Source: Verrucomicrobiales bacterium (GTDB taxonomy: Bacteria > Verrucomicrobiota > Verrucomicrobiia > Verrucomicrobiales > DEV007). From it: a stretch of 64,000 nt of DNA. The notes below the pieces were generated by a model, which worked only from the letters and a program-made list of their open reading frames with translations, was not told where the DNA came from and made no database searches. Positions within the stretch are counted from its first letter, which is position 1; every line of letters begins with the position of its first letter. The stretch lies in assembly GCA_016795385.1 (NCBI GenBank), contig JAEUHI010000017.1, positions 1-64,000 of the forward strand, read 5' to 3'. Positions 7,532 to 15,890 of the stretch are shown piece by piece. The translations under genes were made by a program, and so were the position numbers.

Positions 7532-10399
7532 TCAGTTCCCCGCCACCTTGCCTCCCTCATCCACCACCCGCAGCCTCACCCGCTGGGTCGTGTGCCCGCC
7601 GCCCGCCGAGGTCTGGAGGTGGAAATCACGCACACCAGGAGCGGTGATCTTCGAAGCGGTGATGAAAAGGCGCTTCTCGCTCTCCTCCGGCTGCAACATC
7701 AGACCGTTCAGGCCGATGTTGTCGACGTAGACGCCGTGAGGCAGGTTCCGACCCGCGTCCTCCTTGCCGAACTGGATGTCGCCTTCCAGCCCGTGGCGGT
7801 CCGCCGCGACGATCGCGGTGATGGTCTGACCGGGCCGGATCGTGAACTCGAGCACGCCGTCCTCCGCCACTTTGCCGGAGTCGCCGTCGGGCTTGAGATG
7901 GACGCGCAGATTCTGTTTGTCGAGCAGGGCGATGGGCATGGCCTTGCCCGCCTCCTTGGCGACGGGCTGGTCGTTGATCATGGCCTTCGCGTGGACCGTC
8001 ACCTTGGTGGCGTCCTCCTTGGAAAGGCCCGCGAAGGCTGCGGTGGAACGCAGAGTCGCGAAGGCACGGTCCTGCCCCGGCTCGATCACGATGGGTTGCG
8101 CGATCGAGAGCGTCTCGGGCAGCCCCGAGAGGGTCACCTCGATCGGGCCGTCGTAGCCGTCGAGACGCGTCGCCGTGAAGACGAGTTCGCGCCCGCTCTC
8201 CGGCGCGAGTTTGAGATCCTTCCAAGCCGCCGCGACGGTGAAGTCGGGCTTCAGGCTGCGGGCGACCAGGGTGTAGTCGTAGCCCTCGCCGCCAAAGCCA
8301 CGGGTATCGGAGAGACGCACGACATAGTCGCCGTCGGCCGGCGCGGTGAAACGCAGCACCGAATCCGCGCCGAAGCGCCGCTCGGGGTCGTCGTCGTTCT
8401 CGTAATAGACCCGATAAACCGGCAGCCCGGTGCGTCCCGGATCGGATCCGGGAGGCAGCGCCCTGACAATGTAACAAGGCTGGCCGAGCGGATGGGACAT
8501 CGGCGTGGTCTGGAACCAGGTGCGGCGGTTTCCGAAGCCGGGATAGACGTTGAAGCCCGAGTCGGGACCCCGCGGATAAAGGTGCAGCTTCACGACCTCG
8601 CCGTTCACGTAGAGGAATTCGTTCAGCTCCATCTCCTCCCAGTTGTGGACGCGGAAATCGCTTGAGGTCATCGAGTCCTTGCCACGGAAGGTCAGCCACG
8701 AATCGCGCACCGCCTGGAGCACGGCCTGCTCGACCGGAGCGCCCTTCGCATCGAGGATCGCGAGCTTGGAATCGAGCTTCGACTTGGCCCGTTCCGCGTT
8801 CACCTCGAAGACCCAGGTCTCGCCGGCTTTGGCGGTGAAGGGGTAATCATCGACCTCGCCCATCGCACCGATTTTCCCTTTGGCTTCGCTGCGGCGGACC
8901 AGCTTCGGATTCGTACCCGAGGTCGCTTCCGCCAGCATCAGGGTTTGGACTTCCACATCGGTCGCGGCGGCGACGACCGCTTTGGAGTTCATCGACGTGT
9001 GCGCGGGTGTGGCGATGCCGGCGAGTGCGAGGCGCTCCTGCGATCCATCGAGGCGCGAGGCGAAAAGCGCTTCGTTTTTCCCAGCAAAAGCCAGCACGGC
9101 GAGCACGTCGGACTGCGGGCCGAAGTCCTTCACGATCTCGACCGCGGGCAGGCTCCAGAGTTTCAGGGAACGATCCGCCGAGGTGGTGACGAGCTGTTTC
9201 CCGTCCGGCGAGACCGCAAGATCGACGATGGCATCCTCGTGGCCAAAGCGTGTCTGGAGCAGCGGATTGAGCTGCGGCGCGGTCTTTGATACAAAACGCC
9301 ACAAACGGATGCGGTTGTCCGCCCCCGCCGCGACGATGTGCTGCGAGTCGGGCGTGAAGGCGACGCGGAATTGCTCGGCCTCGGGCTGGTTCAGCGTGTC
9401 GAGTCGTTCTCCCGTCGCGACCTGCCAGATCTTGCAGGTGCCGTCGCCGCTCGCGCTGGCGATGACCGTGCCATCGGGCGAGAAAGCGAGATCGTAGACC
9501 GCACCGTTGTGGGCGGTCATGGAGCGGAGGAGCTTGCCCGAGGCGAAATCCCAGAGATGGATGTCGCGGTCGTAGCCTGCGGTCGCTAGAATGGCTCCGT
9601 CGGGAGAGAACTCGGCGTCGAAGAGGATGTCGCGATGTTTCCCTTCTCCGATCGTTTTGGCGACCTCGCCGCTCTTCGTGTCGAAGACGATCGCCTCGCC
9701 CTTCAATCCCGAAATTCCCGTCGCGGCGACGAGCTTCGAGCCGTCGGCGGAGAAATGGAGGGCGTTGATCTTGCCTTCGGGCGTTTTCAGCGTCTTCACG
9801 TCGTCGCCCTGATGCAGTTCGATGCGACCATGCTTCGCGAAGGCTTCGAGGGCGCCATCTTTCGCAAAGGCGGCGGCGGTGATGGCATCCTTCGCGGCTG
9901 CGGTCGGCGCGACTGCGGGCACGACGAGGGTCGAGAGCAGGGAAATGTCGTGTTCCTTCGCGGGACCCTTCGCGCCTTCCTCGATCCAGCGTTTCAGCAG
10001 GGCGACCTCGTCGGCGGTCAACTGCGGCTCCTTCTTTGGCGGCATCGCCGGTTTCGCGGTTTTGAGGATGGTCTGGAGCAGATAGGACTCGTCGGGCTTG
10101 CCGGGCACGAGGATGGTCTTGTCCTCCGTTTCACCGCCCTCCATGAGCTCGGCGAAGGTCTCGACGGAGAAACCGCCCTCGTAATCGCCTCCGTTGTGGC
10201 ACCCGGCGCAGTAGTCGCGCAGCAGCGGGGCGATGTCGGTGTGGTAGTCCACGGGCGCGGCGGTGACAAAGACCGGAAGCAAAACAAGGAGGGCCGACAT
10301 TCCTGTCGGCCACGTCGTGGGACGCGCGGCCGGGCTTGCCGGGCGACAGAAATGTCGCCCCTCCTTGGGTTCACGACGGAAGAGGGTTGAACGCATCAT
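7532..10399 (-). CDS. Planctomycete-type cytochrome c domain / WD40 / PPC protein
   Basis: The mature part begins with a PSCyt1-type domain containing CAGCH (DYCAGCHNGG) and a distal methionine-rich PAMPPKK segment. WD40 blades follow (FSPDGAILATAGYDRDIHLWDF, FSPDGTVIASASGDGTCKIW, VSPDGKQLVTTSADRSLKLW), then beta domains with a pre-peptidase-like YVVRLSDTRGFGGEGYDYTL. The start is uncertain. ATG 10399 gives a basic n-region MMRSTLFRR but runs through a palindromic repeat before the hydrophobic core; ATG 10300 begins inside that repeat (MSALLVLLPVFVTAAP). Last gene of the DUF1501 operon; probably periplasmic. Confidence 0.85.
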   Translation of the reverse strand: MMRSTLFRREPKEGRHFCRPASPAARPTTWPTGMSALLVLLPVFVTAAPVDYHTDIAPLLRDYCAGCHNGGDYEGGFSVETFAELMEGGETEDKTILVPGKPDESYLLQTILKTAKPAMPPKKEPQLTADEVALLKRWIEEGAKGPAKEHDISLLSTLVVPAVAPTAAAKDAITAAAFAKDGALEAFAKHGRIELHQGDDVKTLKTPEGKINALHFSADGSKLVAATGISGLKGEAIVFDTKSGEVAKTIGEGKHRDILFDAEFSPDGAILATAGYDRDIHLWDFASGKLLRSMTAHNGAVYDLAFSPDGTVIASASGDGTCKIWQVATGERLDTLNQPEAEQFRVAFTPDSQHIVAAGADNRIRLWRFVSKTAPQLNPLLQTRFGHEDAIVDLAVSPDGKQLVTTSADRSLKLWSLPAVEIVKDFGPQSDVLAVLAFAGKNEALFASRLDGSQERLALAGIATPAHTSMNSKAVVAAATDVEVQTLMLAEATSGTNPKLVRRSEAKGKIGAMGEVDDYPFTAKAGETWVFEVNAERAKSKLDSKLAILDAKGAPVEQAVLQAVRDSWLTFRGKDSMTSSDFRVHNWEEMELNEFLYVNGEVVKLHLYPRGPDSGFNVYPGFGNRRTWFQTTPMSHPLGQPCYIVRALPPGSDPGRTGLPVYRVYYENDDDPERRFGADSVLRFTAPADGDYVVRLSDTRGFGGEGYDYTLVARSLKPDFTVAAAWKDLKLAPESGRELVFTATRLDGYDGPIEVTLSGLPETLSIAQPIVIEPGQDRAFATLRSTAAFAGLSKEDATKVTVHAKAMINDQPVAKEAGKAMPIALLDKQNLRVHLKPDGDSGKVAEDGVLEFTIRPGQTITAIVAADRHGLEGDIQFGKEDAGRNLPHGVYVDNIGLNGLMLQPEESEKRLFITASKITAPGVRDFHLQTSAGGGHTTQRVRLRVVDEGGKVAGN
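10288..10364. repeat. REP-like element of two opposed stem-loops
   Basis: The first stem-loop is GGCCGACA-TTCC-TGTCGGCC (10292-10311); the second is GGGCGACA-GAAA-TGTCGCCC (10341-10360). They are related by inversion and flanked outside by GGAG and CTCC, so the 77-bp unit is an imperfect inverted repeat. It lies in frame at the beginning of the cytochrome/WD40 gene, between a basic n-region and the hydrophobic core of the signal peptide. Elements of this look are dispersed in many Verrucomicrobiota and Planctomycetes genomes (from general knowledge). Confidence 0.75.
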
Positions 10400-10413
10400 C
10401 GGACAGGGTTCGG

Positions 10414-12879
10414 TCAATGCTGGAAGAGGAATTCGCGCGAGGTCATCAGCGCCCAGAAGAGGTCTTCGATCGCGGCGCGTTTGTCGCCCTCACCGGCCGA
10501 GCCTAACATCGCCAGAAATCCGGCCTTCTCCGTCTCCGTGGGCAGGCGCGAGAGCGTGGCGAGACTGGCCTCCTCGACGATGCGGGTATCATCCGCCTTT
10601 TCCGCGATGAGTTTCTCGACGATGCTCTTGTTCGAGGCGAGGCGGTCGTTCACGGCATCGCCGTTGGCGAGGTGGAGCACCTGGATCATGCTGGGCTGGT
10701 TGGAGCGCTCGCATTCGCAGGTGATCTCGCGGTCGTTGCGGCCGAAGGTCTTGAGGAAGTAGGACTGCACCGCGGAATCGTAGAGTTCGAGGGCGCGGGT
10801 GCCTTCCTTGTAGAATTCGGTTTTCTCCGAGCTGCCATCGTTGAGGGCGACCTTGTCGAAGACGCCGGCCACCCCGGTGACATCGGCGATGGCGTCGTGC
10901 AACACCTCGGCCATGAGACGGCGCGGCTGGTGGCGCGAGAGGTATTTGGTGTCGTCGCTGTTTTCGGAATGGACCTCGCCGCTGCGTTGGTAGGTCTCGC
11001 TTTGCAGGACGACGCGCATGAGCGACTTCAGGTCGAATTGGCTTTTGACAAGGTGTTGGGTCAGGGCCTCGAGGAGCGGCTCGTTGCTCGCGGGATTCGA
11101 GGCACGGAGATCATCAACCGGCTCGACAAGCCCGCGTCCGAAGTAGGCGGCCCAGACCCGGTTGGTGATGGAGCGGGCGAAGTTCGGATTCTCCGGCGCG
11201 ACGAGCCAATCGGCGAGAGCTTCGCGACGGTCTTCCGTTGCCTCCGGATCGAGCGGCTCCCCGTCGAGCGGCGCGGGCACCTGCGGTTTGCCGGTGCGCG
11301 GCTGGATGAGGTCGCCGCGCGGTTCGACGTAGAGGGTGCGGATGCCGTCGCCGCTGCGGGTGTCGCCGCCCCAGCCCTTCGCCCGGACGCGGGAGAAGAG
11401 ATTGGCGAAGGCGTAGTATTGATCGTTCGTCCACTTCTCGAGCGGATGATCGTGGCACTTCGCGCAGTTGATCGACTGGCTCAGGAAGGCCTGGGCGACG
11501 TTCTCGGCGAGAGTCTCGGGATCCTGGTGGACGGCGTAGAAATTGGTCGCGCCGTTCTCGGTGCTGATGCCTTTCGCGGTGACGACTTCGCGGATCATTT
11601 CATCCCACGGCCGGTTCGCGGCGATGTTGCCCCGGATCCAGTCGTAGTAGGCCTTCACCGCGGCGGGACGGAGGATGCCGCCGTTGACGAGGAAAATGTC
11701 GGAGAAGCGGTAGCTCCAGTAGTCGACGAACTCCTCGCGCTGGAGGAGGGCATCGATCAGTTTGGTGCGTTTGTCAGGGGCCTGGTCGGCGAGGAAGGCA
11801 CGGGTCTCCGCGACGGTCGGGAGTTTGCCGATGGTGTCGAGGAAAGCGCGGCGGATGAAGTCCTCGTCCGAGCAGCGGCCCGAGGGCTGGAGATTGAGCT
11901 GGGCGAGTTGGGCGAGAACAAGCTCGTCGATGAAGTTTGCCTTCGGCGCGGAAGTGAAGACGTCTGCGGGAATCGAGTTCGGGAAAGGCGAGCGGATCCG
12001 CGCGATCGCCACCTTGCTTGCAAAGAGCGCGGTCACCGCTCCTTCGCCATGACCGATCACTTCGGCGGTGCCGGAGTCGTCGATGTAGGCGACCGTTTCA
12101 TCGGCGGAGGCGAACTTGGCCCAGTCGGTGACGTCGAGGCTGCTGCCGTCGTCGTAGTGGGCGGTGACGAGGAAACGCTGCTTCGAGCCGTTTTTCAGGA
12201 TCGAGAGCGGCGGCTCGACCGTGATCGACACGACCGCCGCATCCTCGGCCGAAGGCGCGGGACTGCCGTTCGCGATCCACTCGGCGAGGATGCGGTATTC
12301 GCGCGAACGGGGATCGAGTTTCTTGCCGCCCTTGTGTGGCGTGGCCATGGTCGGCTTGGTGAGGAGCAGGCTCTTGGCGGGCTCGAGCGGATCGACGCGA
12401 CGTCCGCGGGCCTCGCGGGTCATCGTGTAAAAATCGGCGGGCGGATCGTAGCCGCGCAGGCTGAGGCGGAAGCCCCCCTTGCCGGCGACGGCGCCGTGAC
12501 AGGCTCCCATGTTGCAGCCCTGGCGGGTCAGCACCGGCATGACGTGTCCGTTGAAGCTCCAGGCGAAAGGTTGGTCGAAGTTTTCGACGACGATCTCTCG
12601 GGTCGCGACGGCATCGCCGGTCTTCGCGGTGAGGACGGCTTTGCCGTTGCCTTTGGCATGGACGACCCCATCGACGATCTCGGCGACGCCGGCGGGTTCG
12701 ATCGAAAAGACCGCGGACGGTTCCTCGCCGATGTAGTTGCCGCCCTCGGCCCGCAGGGCAAGGACATGCTGGATCGCCTCGGGTCCATCGAGGTGGATGG
12801 ATTCGGGGAGGATGCGGAGCTCCTTCGCCGAGAGCGGCGCGAGAGTTGCGAAGAGAAGCAAAATGATCAGAGGTTTCAT
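10414..12879 (-). CDS. DUF1549/DUF1553 cytochrome-like secreted protein
   Basis: The 821-residue protein has a signal peptide (MKPLIILLLFATLAPLSA). An Ig-like BIG2-type segment comes first (VFSIEPAGVAEIVDGVVHAKGNGKAVL), then a GCNMGACHG motif, a second Ig-like part, DUF1549 (about 310-510, with NCAKCHDHPLEKWT giving a CxxCH) and DUF1553 (about 560-800, NRVWAAYFGRGLVEP). The start at 12879 is chosen over 12936 because the extra upstream residues are the translated arm of the repeat at 12897-13078. The protein belongs to the PSD1/PSCyt2 group, always paired with DUF1501 proteins and proposed to act in extracytoplasmic carbohydrate or sulfated-glycan use; the biochemical role is unproven. Confidence 0.9.
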   Translation of the reverse strand: MKPLIILLLFATLAPLSAKELRILPESIHLDGPEAIQHVLALRAEGGNYIGEEPSAVFSIEPAGVAEIVDGVVHAKGNGKAVLTAKTGDAVATREIVVENFDQPFAWSFNGHVMPVLTRQGCNMGACHGAVAGKGGFRLSLRGYDPPADFYTMTREARGRRVDPLEPAKSLLLTKPTMATPHKGGKKLDPRSREYRILAEWIANGSPAPSAEDAAVVSITVEPPLSILKNGSKQRFLVTAHYDDGSSLDVTDWAKFASADETVAYIDDSGTAEVIGHGEGAVTALFASKVAIARIRSPFPNSIPADVFTSAPKANFIDELVLAQLAQLNLQPSGRCSDEDFIRRAFLDTIGKLPTVAETRAFLADQAPDKRTKLIDALLQREEFVDYWSYRFSDIFLVNGGILRPAAVKAYYDWIRGNIAANRPWDEMIREVVTAKGISTENGATNFYAVHQDPETLAENVAQAFLSQSINCAKCHDHPLEKWTNDQYYAFANLFSRVRAKGWGGDTRSGDGIRTLYVEPRGDLIQPRTGKPQVPAPLDGEPLDPEATEDRREALADWLVAPENPNFARSITNRVWAAYFGRGLVEPVDDLRASNPASNEPLLEALTQHLVKSQFDLKSLMRVVLQSETYQRSGEVHSENSDDTKYLSRHQPRRLMAEVLHDAIADVTGVAGVFDKVALNDGSSEKTEFYKEGTRALELYDSAVQSYFLKTFGRNDREITCECERSNQPSMIQVLHLANGDAVNDRLASNKSIVEKLIAEKADDTRIVEEASLATLSRLPTETEKAGFLAMLGSAGEGDKRAAIEDLFWALMTSREFLFQH

Positions 12880-12896
12880 CCTAACGTTGCAGTTAA

Positions 12897-13078
12897 AAAG
12901 TGGCATGGGCATCCTGCCGGGGCCGCCTTCGGCCATGCATCGTGTGGTGAGGTGGAAGTCGATTGAAGGCCCATTCGCTCATAGGCCCGCGCCGAACGTT
13001 GCGTTGCAGAGCGAGTGGCGCTGAAAAGAAGTTCGTTCATCTTGCCAAGGCGCATGGGCAGGATGCCCATGCCACTTT
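12897..13078. repeat. MITE/REP-like element with perfect 22-bp inverted ends
   Basis: The ends at 12897-12918 and 13057-13078 are exact reverse complements (core GTGGCATGGGCATCCTGCC). The right end also forms its own hairpin GCATGGGC-AGGAT-GCCCATGC (13052-13072). The 182-bp unit fills the spacer between the DUF1501 and DUF1549/1553 genes, which are normally adjacent. It has no open reading frame of its own. No clear target-site duplication is visible. Conceptual translation of such arms yields peptides like HGQDAHAT and MGILPM, seen as spurious ORFs in this phylum. Confidence 0.8.
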
Positions 13079-13084
13079 CTTCCA

Positions 13085-14464
13085 TCACGCAAACAGTTCC
13101 TTCACCGGCTCTTTCCCGAAATCGACGATGGGGAACGGACGTCCCGACGGCCCCGGCAGGTGGGTTTCGAGATCGAAGCCCAGCGCATGGAACATCGTCG
13201 CGACGATGTCGCCGGGCGAGACGGGGCGCTCGGCGGGGAATCCTCCGACGGGATCGCTCTTGCCGACGACGTGGCCGCCTTTCACCCCGCCGCCGGCGAA
13301 GGTGCAGGTGAAACACTGCGGCCAGTGGTCACGTCCGCCCGCGGGATTGACCTTCGGGGTGCGGCCGAATTCGCTGAGGCCCGCGACGAGCACATCGCCG
13401 AGCATGCCGCGCTGGTGGAGGTCCTCGATGAGGGCGGAATAGGCCTGGTCGTACATCGGGGCGACTTCGTCCTTCATCTGGTTCACGGTGATGAAGGGCT
13501 TCGAGCCGTGGATGTCCCAGGAGAGCTCGTTGAAGACGGTGAGGAAGGTGTTCACCGTCACGAAACGCACCCCGTTCTCGACGAGGCGCCGGGCGAGGAG
13601 GAAACACTGGCCGACGCGGTTCATTCCATATCGCTCGCGCACCGACTGCGGCTCTTTCGAAAGATCGAAGGCGGCGCGCGCCTTTTCACTGGTCATGAGC
13701 CGGAAGGCGGCGTGGAAATTCTCATCAAGGAGCCGGGCGTCCTCGCTCGCCTCGAAGGACTTCACGGTCTGGTCGACGAGGTCGCGCATCTTCTGGCGGC
13801 GATCGAGACGCGTCGCGCCGAACTGGTCGGGCGGCAGGAGATCGGGCACGCGGAAATCGGGCTTCGAGGGATCGGCCATGAGCGCGAAAGGATCGTAGGC
13901 TTTGCCGAGGAAACCTCCGGCCTGGCCGTTCGGCAGGTTGCCACCGCCACGGCCCATCAGTTCGGGCAGGACGACGAAGGGCGGCAGGTCGTTCCTCGCG
14001 TGCATCAGGAAATTGGCGACCGCTCCGGCGTGGGGCGTCTCGATCCCGCCTGTGAAGCGGCGCCCCGTCTGCATGATCTGCCAGCCGGCGTCGTGGACCG
14101 CGGCCCCGTCGTGATGGCAGGAGCGGATCAGGGAAAACTTGTCGGCGATCTCCGCATGCTTCGGCAGGATTTCGGAAACCTCGAAGGCATCGCTCTTCGT
14201 GCGGATCGGCTTGAAGGGACCGCGGATCTCGCTCGGGGCGTCGGGCTTCATGTCCCAGAGATCGAGGTGGCTCGGACCGCCGAGATTGAAGATGAGGATG
14301 CACGATTTCGAGTCGTCGCCCTTCACGTTCCCGCTCTGCTTCGCGGCGAGAAACTGCGGCAGGGAGAGACCGATGGGAGCGAGGGCCCCGATGGTGAGGA
14401 ATTCGCGGCGGGTGCGTCGTGGCCCGCAAAGCGGCCCGGAGGTTTCGGCGAGGAAGTCGAACAT
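13085..14464 (-). CDS. DUF1501 protein with Tat signal
   Basis: The 459-residue protein has a twin-arginine signal near residues 18-42 (TRREFLTIGALAPIGLSLPQ). The body matches DUF1501, a sulfatase/alkaline-phosphatase-fold family: CILIFNLGGPSHLDLWDMKP, LIRSCHHDGAAVHDAGW, LVAGLSEFGRTPKVN and GRDHWPQCFTCTFAGGGVKGG. It is first in the operon DUF1501, DUF1549/1553, cytochrome/WD40. The Tat signal implies export of a folded, perhaps metal-bound protein. The exact substrate is unknown; the pairing with DUF1549/1553 is a hallmark of Planctomycetes and Verrucomicrobiota. Confidence 0.92.
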   Translation of the reverse strand: MFDFLAETSGPLCGPRRTRREFLTIGALAPIGLSLPQFLAAKQSGNVKGDDSKSCILIFNLGGPSHLDLWDMKPDAPSEIRGPFKPIRTKSDAFEVSEILPKHAEIADKFSLIRSCHHDGAAVHDAGWQIMQTGRRFTGGIETPHAGAVANFLMHARNDLPPFVVLPELMGRGGGNLPNGQAGGFLGKAYDPFALMADPSKPDFRVPDLLPPDQFGATRLDRRQKMRDLVDQTVKSFEASEDARLLDENFHAAFRLMTSEKARAAFDLSKEPQSVRERYGMNRVGQCFLLARRLVENGVRFVTVNTFLTVFNELSWDIHGSKPFITVNQMKDEVAPMYDQAYSALIEDLHQRGMLGDVLVAGLSEFGRTPKVNPAGGRDHWPQCFTCTFAGGGVKGGHVVGKSDPVGGFPAERPVSPGDIVATMFHALGFDLETHLPGPSGRPFPIVDFGKEPVKELFA

Positions 14465-14570
14465 GGCTCGGGTGGGATCGGATCCCGGTTACAGGGGTGA
14501 ATGTCCTACGCTATCGAAAATCTCACTTGCCGTCTTGTAGCGTGATGGCGGGTTTTGGTATGTTTCGATC

Positions 14571-15323
14571 ATGCCCCCTTTCGACCCAAAACGCTTCCAG
14601 GAGGACTTTTTCGCGCGCTGTCCCGGTCTCCGCGAGCCCATCGAGTTGATGGCGGCGCTGCCGGGGGTGGCGGTTTTTGTCAAAAACCTCGAGAGCCGCT
14701 ACGTCTACAACAACGACTTCCACCGCATCCGCTACGACCGCATCCCCTCGGACGAACTCGTCGGGAAACGGGCCCGCGATTTCTTCCCCGCCCTCCTCGG
14801 CGACGCCTACGAGGCCCACGACCGCATCGTCTTTTCGACGGGGCAGACCGTGGTGAACCAGATCTGGCTCGTGCCGACGATCCGGGGCACGCCGGGCTGG
14901 TTCCTCGCGAGCAAGTGTCCGATCCGGGACGCGGACGGGGTGGTTGTTGGTTTGTTAGGCTTGATGACTCCGATCGAGACGCCCGAGGAGCAGCGGATCC
15001 ATTTCGGGAGCCTGCAGAAGGTCATTGAACACGTCGAGACCCATTTCGTCGACGAGATCGACGCGGAAGGCCTCGCCAAACTCGCGGGACTCTCCGTGCC
15101 GCATTTCAACCGCCTCTTCCGCCACGTGCTGCGGCTCTCGCCGATGGAGTATGTGCTCTCCCTGCGCGTGCAGGAGGCGCAGCGTCTCCTCGCGACGACG
15201 CGGATGTCCCTCGGCGAGATCGCGGCGGCGACGGGGTTCTACGACCAAAGCCACTTCACGAAACGCTTCCGAAAAGTCACCGGCGTGACGCCGAGTGAGT
15301 ATAGGCGCGGGGTGTTTTTGTGA
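14571..15323 (+). CDS. PAS-domain AraC-family transcriptional regulator
   Basis: The 250-residue protein has an N-terminal PAS-like sensor (about 20-135, GVAVFVKNLESRYVYNNDFH ... GLLGLMTPIE) and a C-terminal AraC double helix-turn-helix (about 150-248, LAKLAGLSVPHFNRLFRHVL and GEIAAATGFYDQSHFTKRFR). It is divergent from the DUF1501 operon with a 106-nt shared promoter region, so it is the likely regulator of that operon (inference). The PAS ligand is not evident. No Shine-Dalgarno sequence precedes the ATG. Confidence 0.9.
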   Translation: MPPFDPKRFQEDFFARCPGLREPIELMAALPGVAVFVKNLESRYVYNNDFHRIRYDRIPSDELVGKRARDFFPALLGDAYEAHDRIVFSTGQTVVNQIWLVPTIRGTPGWFLASKCPIRDADGVVVGLLGLMTPIETPEEQRIHFGSLQKVIEHVETHFVDEIDAEGLAKLAGLSVPHFNRLFRHVLRLSPMEYVLSLRVQEAQRLLATTRMSLGEIAAATGFYDQSHFTKRFRKVTGVTPSEYRRGVFL

Positions 15324-15336
15324 AAAGGAGGTAGGA

Positions 15337-15437
15337 AACCACGAATGGAACGAATCAAACGAATCAAGATGGGGATGTTGAATACGGAGATTTCAGAAAA
15401 ATTCGTTTCATTCGTTTCATTCGTTCCATTCGTGGTT
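15337..15437. repeat. Long imperfect hairpin, 28-bp arms
   Basis: Arms 15337-15364 and 15410-15437 are complementary with a single mismatch; each arm is itself made of degenerate CGAATG/CGAATC repeats (ACCACGAATGGAACGAAT). The loop is 45 nt. It fills most of the gap between the AraC gene and the broken GxxExxY gene. It could terminate transcription or be a dispersed repeat; there is no T-tract. Confidence 0.7.
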
Positions 15438-15453
15438 ACAACACATCGATGTC

Positions 15454-15890
15454 ATGAGTGACGACGTTTCCTATGAGGCTCCCGAGCCGCTCCGCTTCGG
15501 CCAACTCAAACGCGGAGACCTGATCCACCCCGAGCTCTCCCATTCGATCGTCGGAGCGGCGATGCGCGTCCTCAATACGCTCAAACCGGGCCTCGGCGAG
15601 AAAGCTTACGAAAACGCCCTCGTAGTTGAACTCTGCAAACGTGGCCACCGGGTCGAACAGCAAAACGATTCGATGTTTACTACGAGGGTGTCCTTGTCGA
15701 TACCCTGATTCCCGATTTGCTGGTCGATGAATGCGTGGTGGTGGATCCCAAGGTAGTATCCGAATTCAATGATTCCCACACGGCCCAGATGATGGGCTAT
15801 CTGAGGATCACCGGGTATCGGCTGGCAATTCTTCTGAATTTCAAATACGCGGACCTCAAGCACCGTCGTATTGTCCGATTACCCGATCGT
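15454..15890 (+). pseudogene. Frameshifted GxxExxY-family gene
   Basis: The first frame reads to residue 69 and carries the family's GLGEKAYENALVVELCKRG. Homology then continues in the +2-shifted frame from 15666: RFDVYYEGVLVDTLIPDLLV, VVVDPKVVSEF and LAILLNFKYADLKHRRIVRL. One extra A in the AAAA run at 15662-15665 would restore QQKRFDVYYEG, so the lesion is a one-base deletion in a homopolymer. In the first frame translation stops at 15708. GxxExxY proteins are small PD-(D/E)XK-like proteins of unknown role. The intact-frame 3' end would run into the convergent NHL gene. It could be a sequencing error or real decay. Confidence 0.8.

Noticed and set aside
10672..12966. 764-codon plus-strand open frame across the DUF1549/1553 gene
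   Set aside because: It is the antisense reading of a well-supported gene in GC-rich DNA; its product is His/Arg/Glu-rich with no domain.
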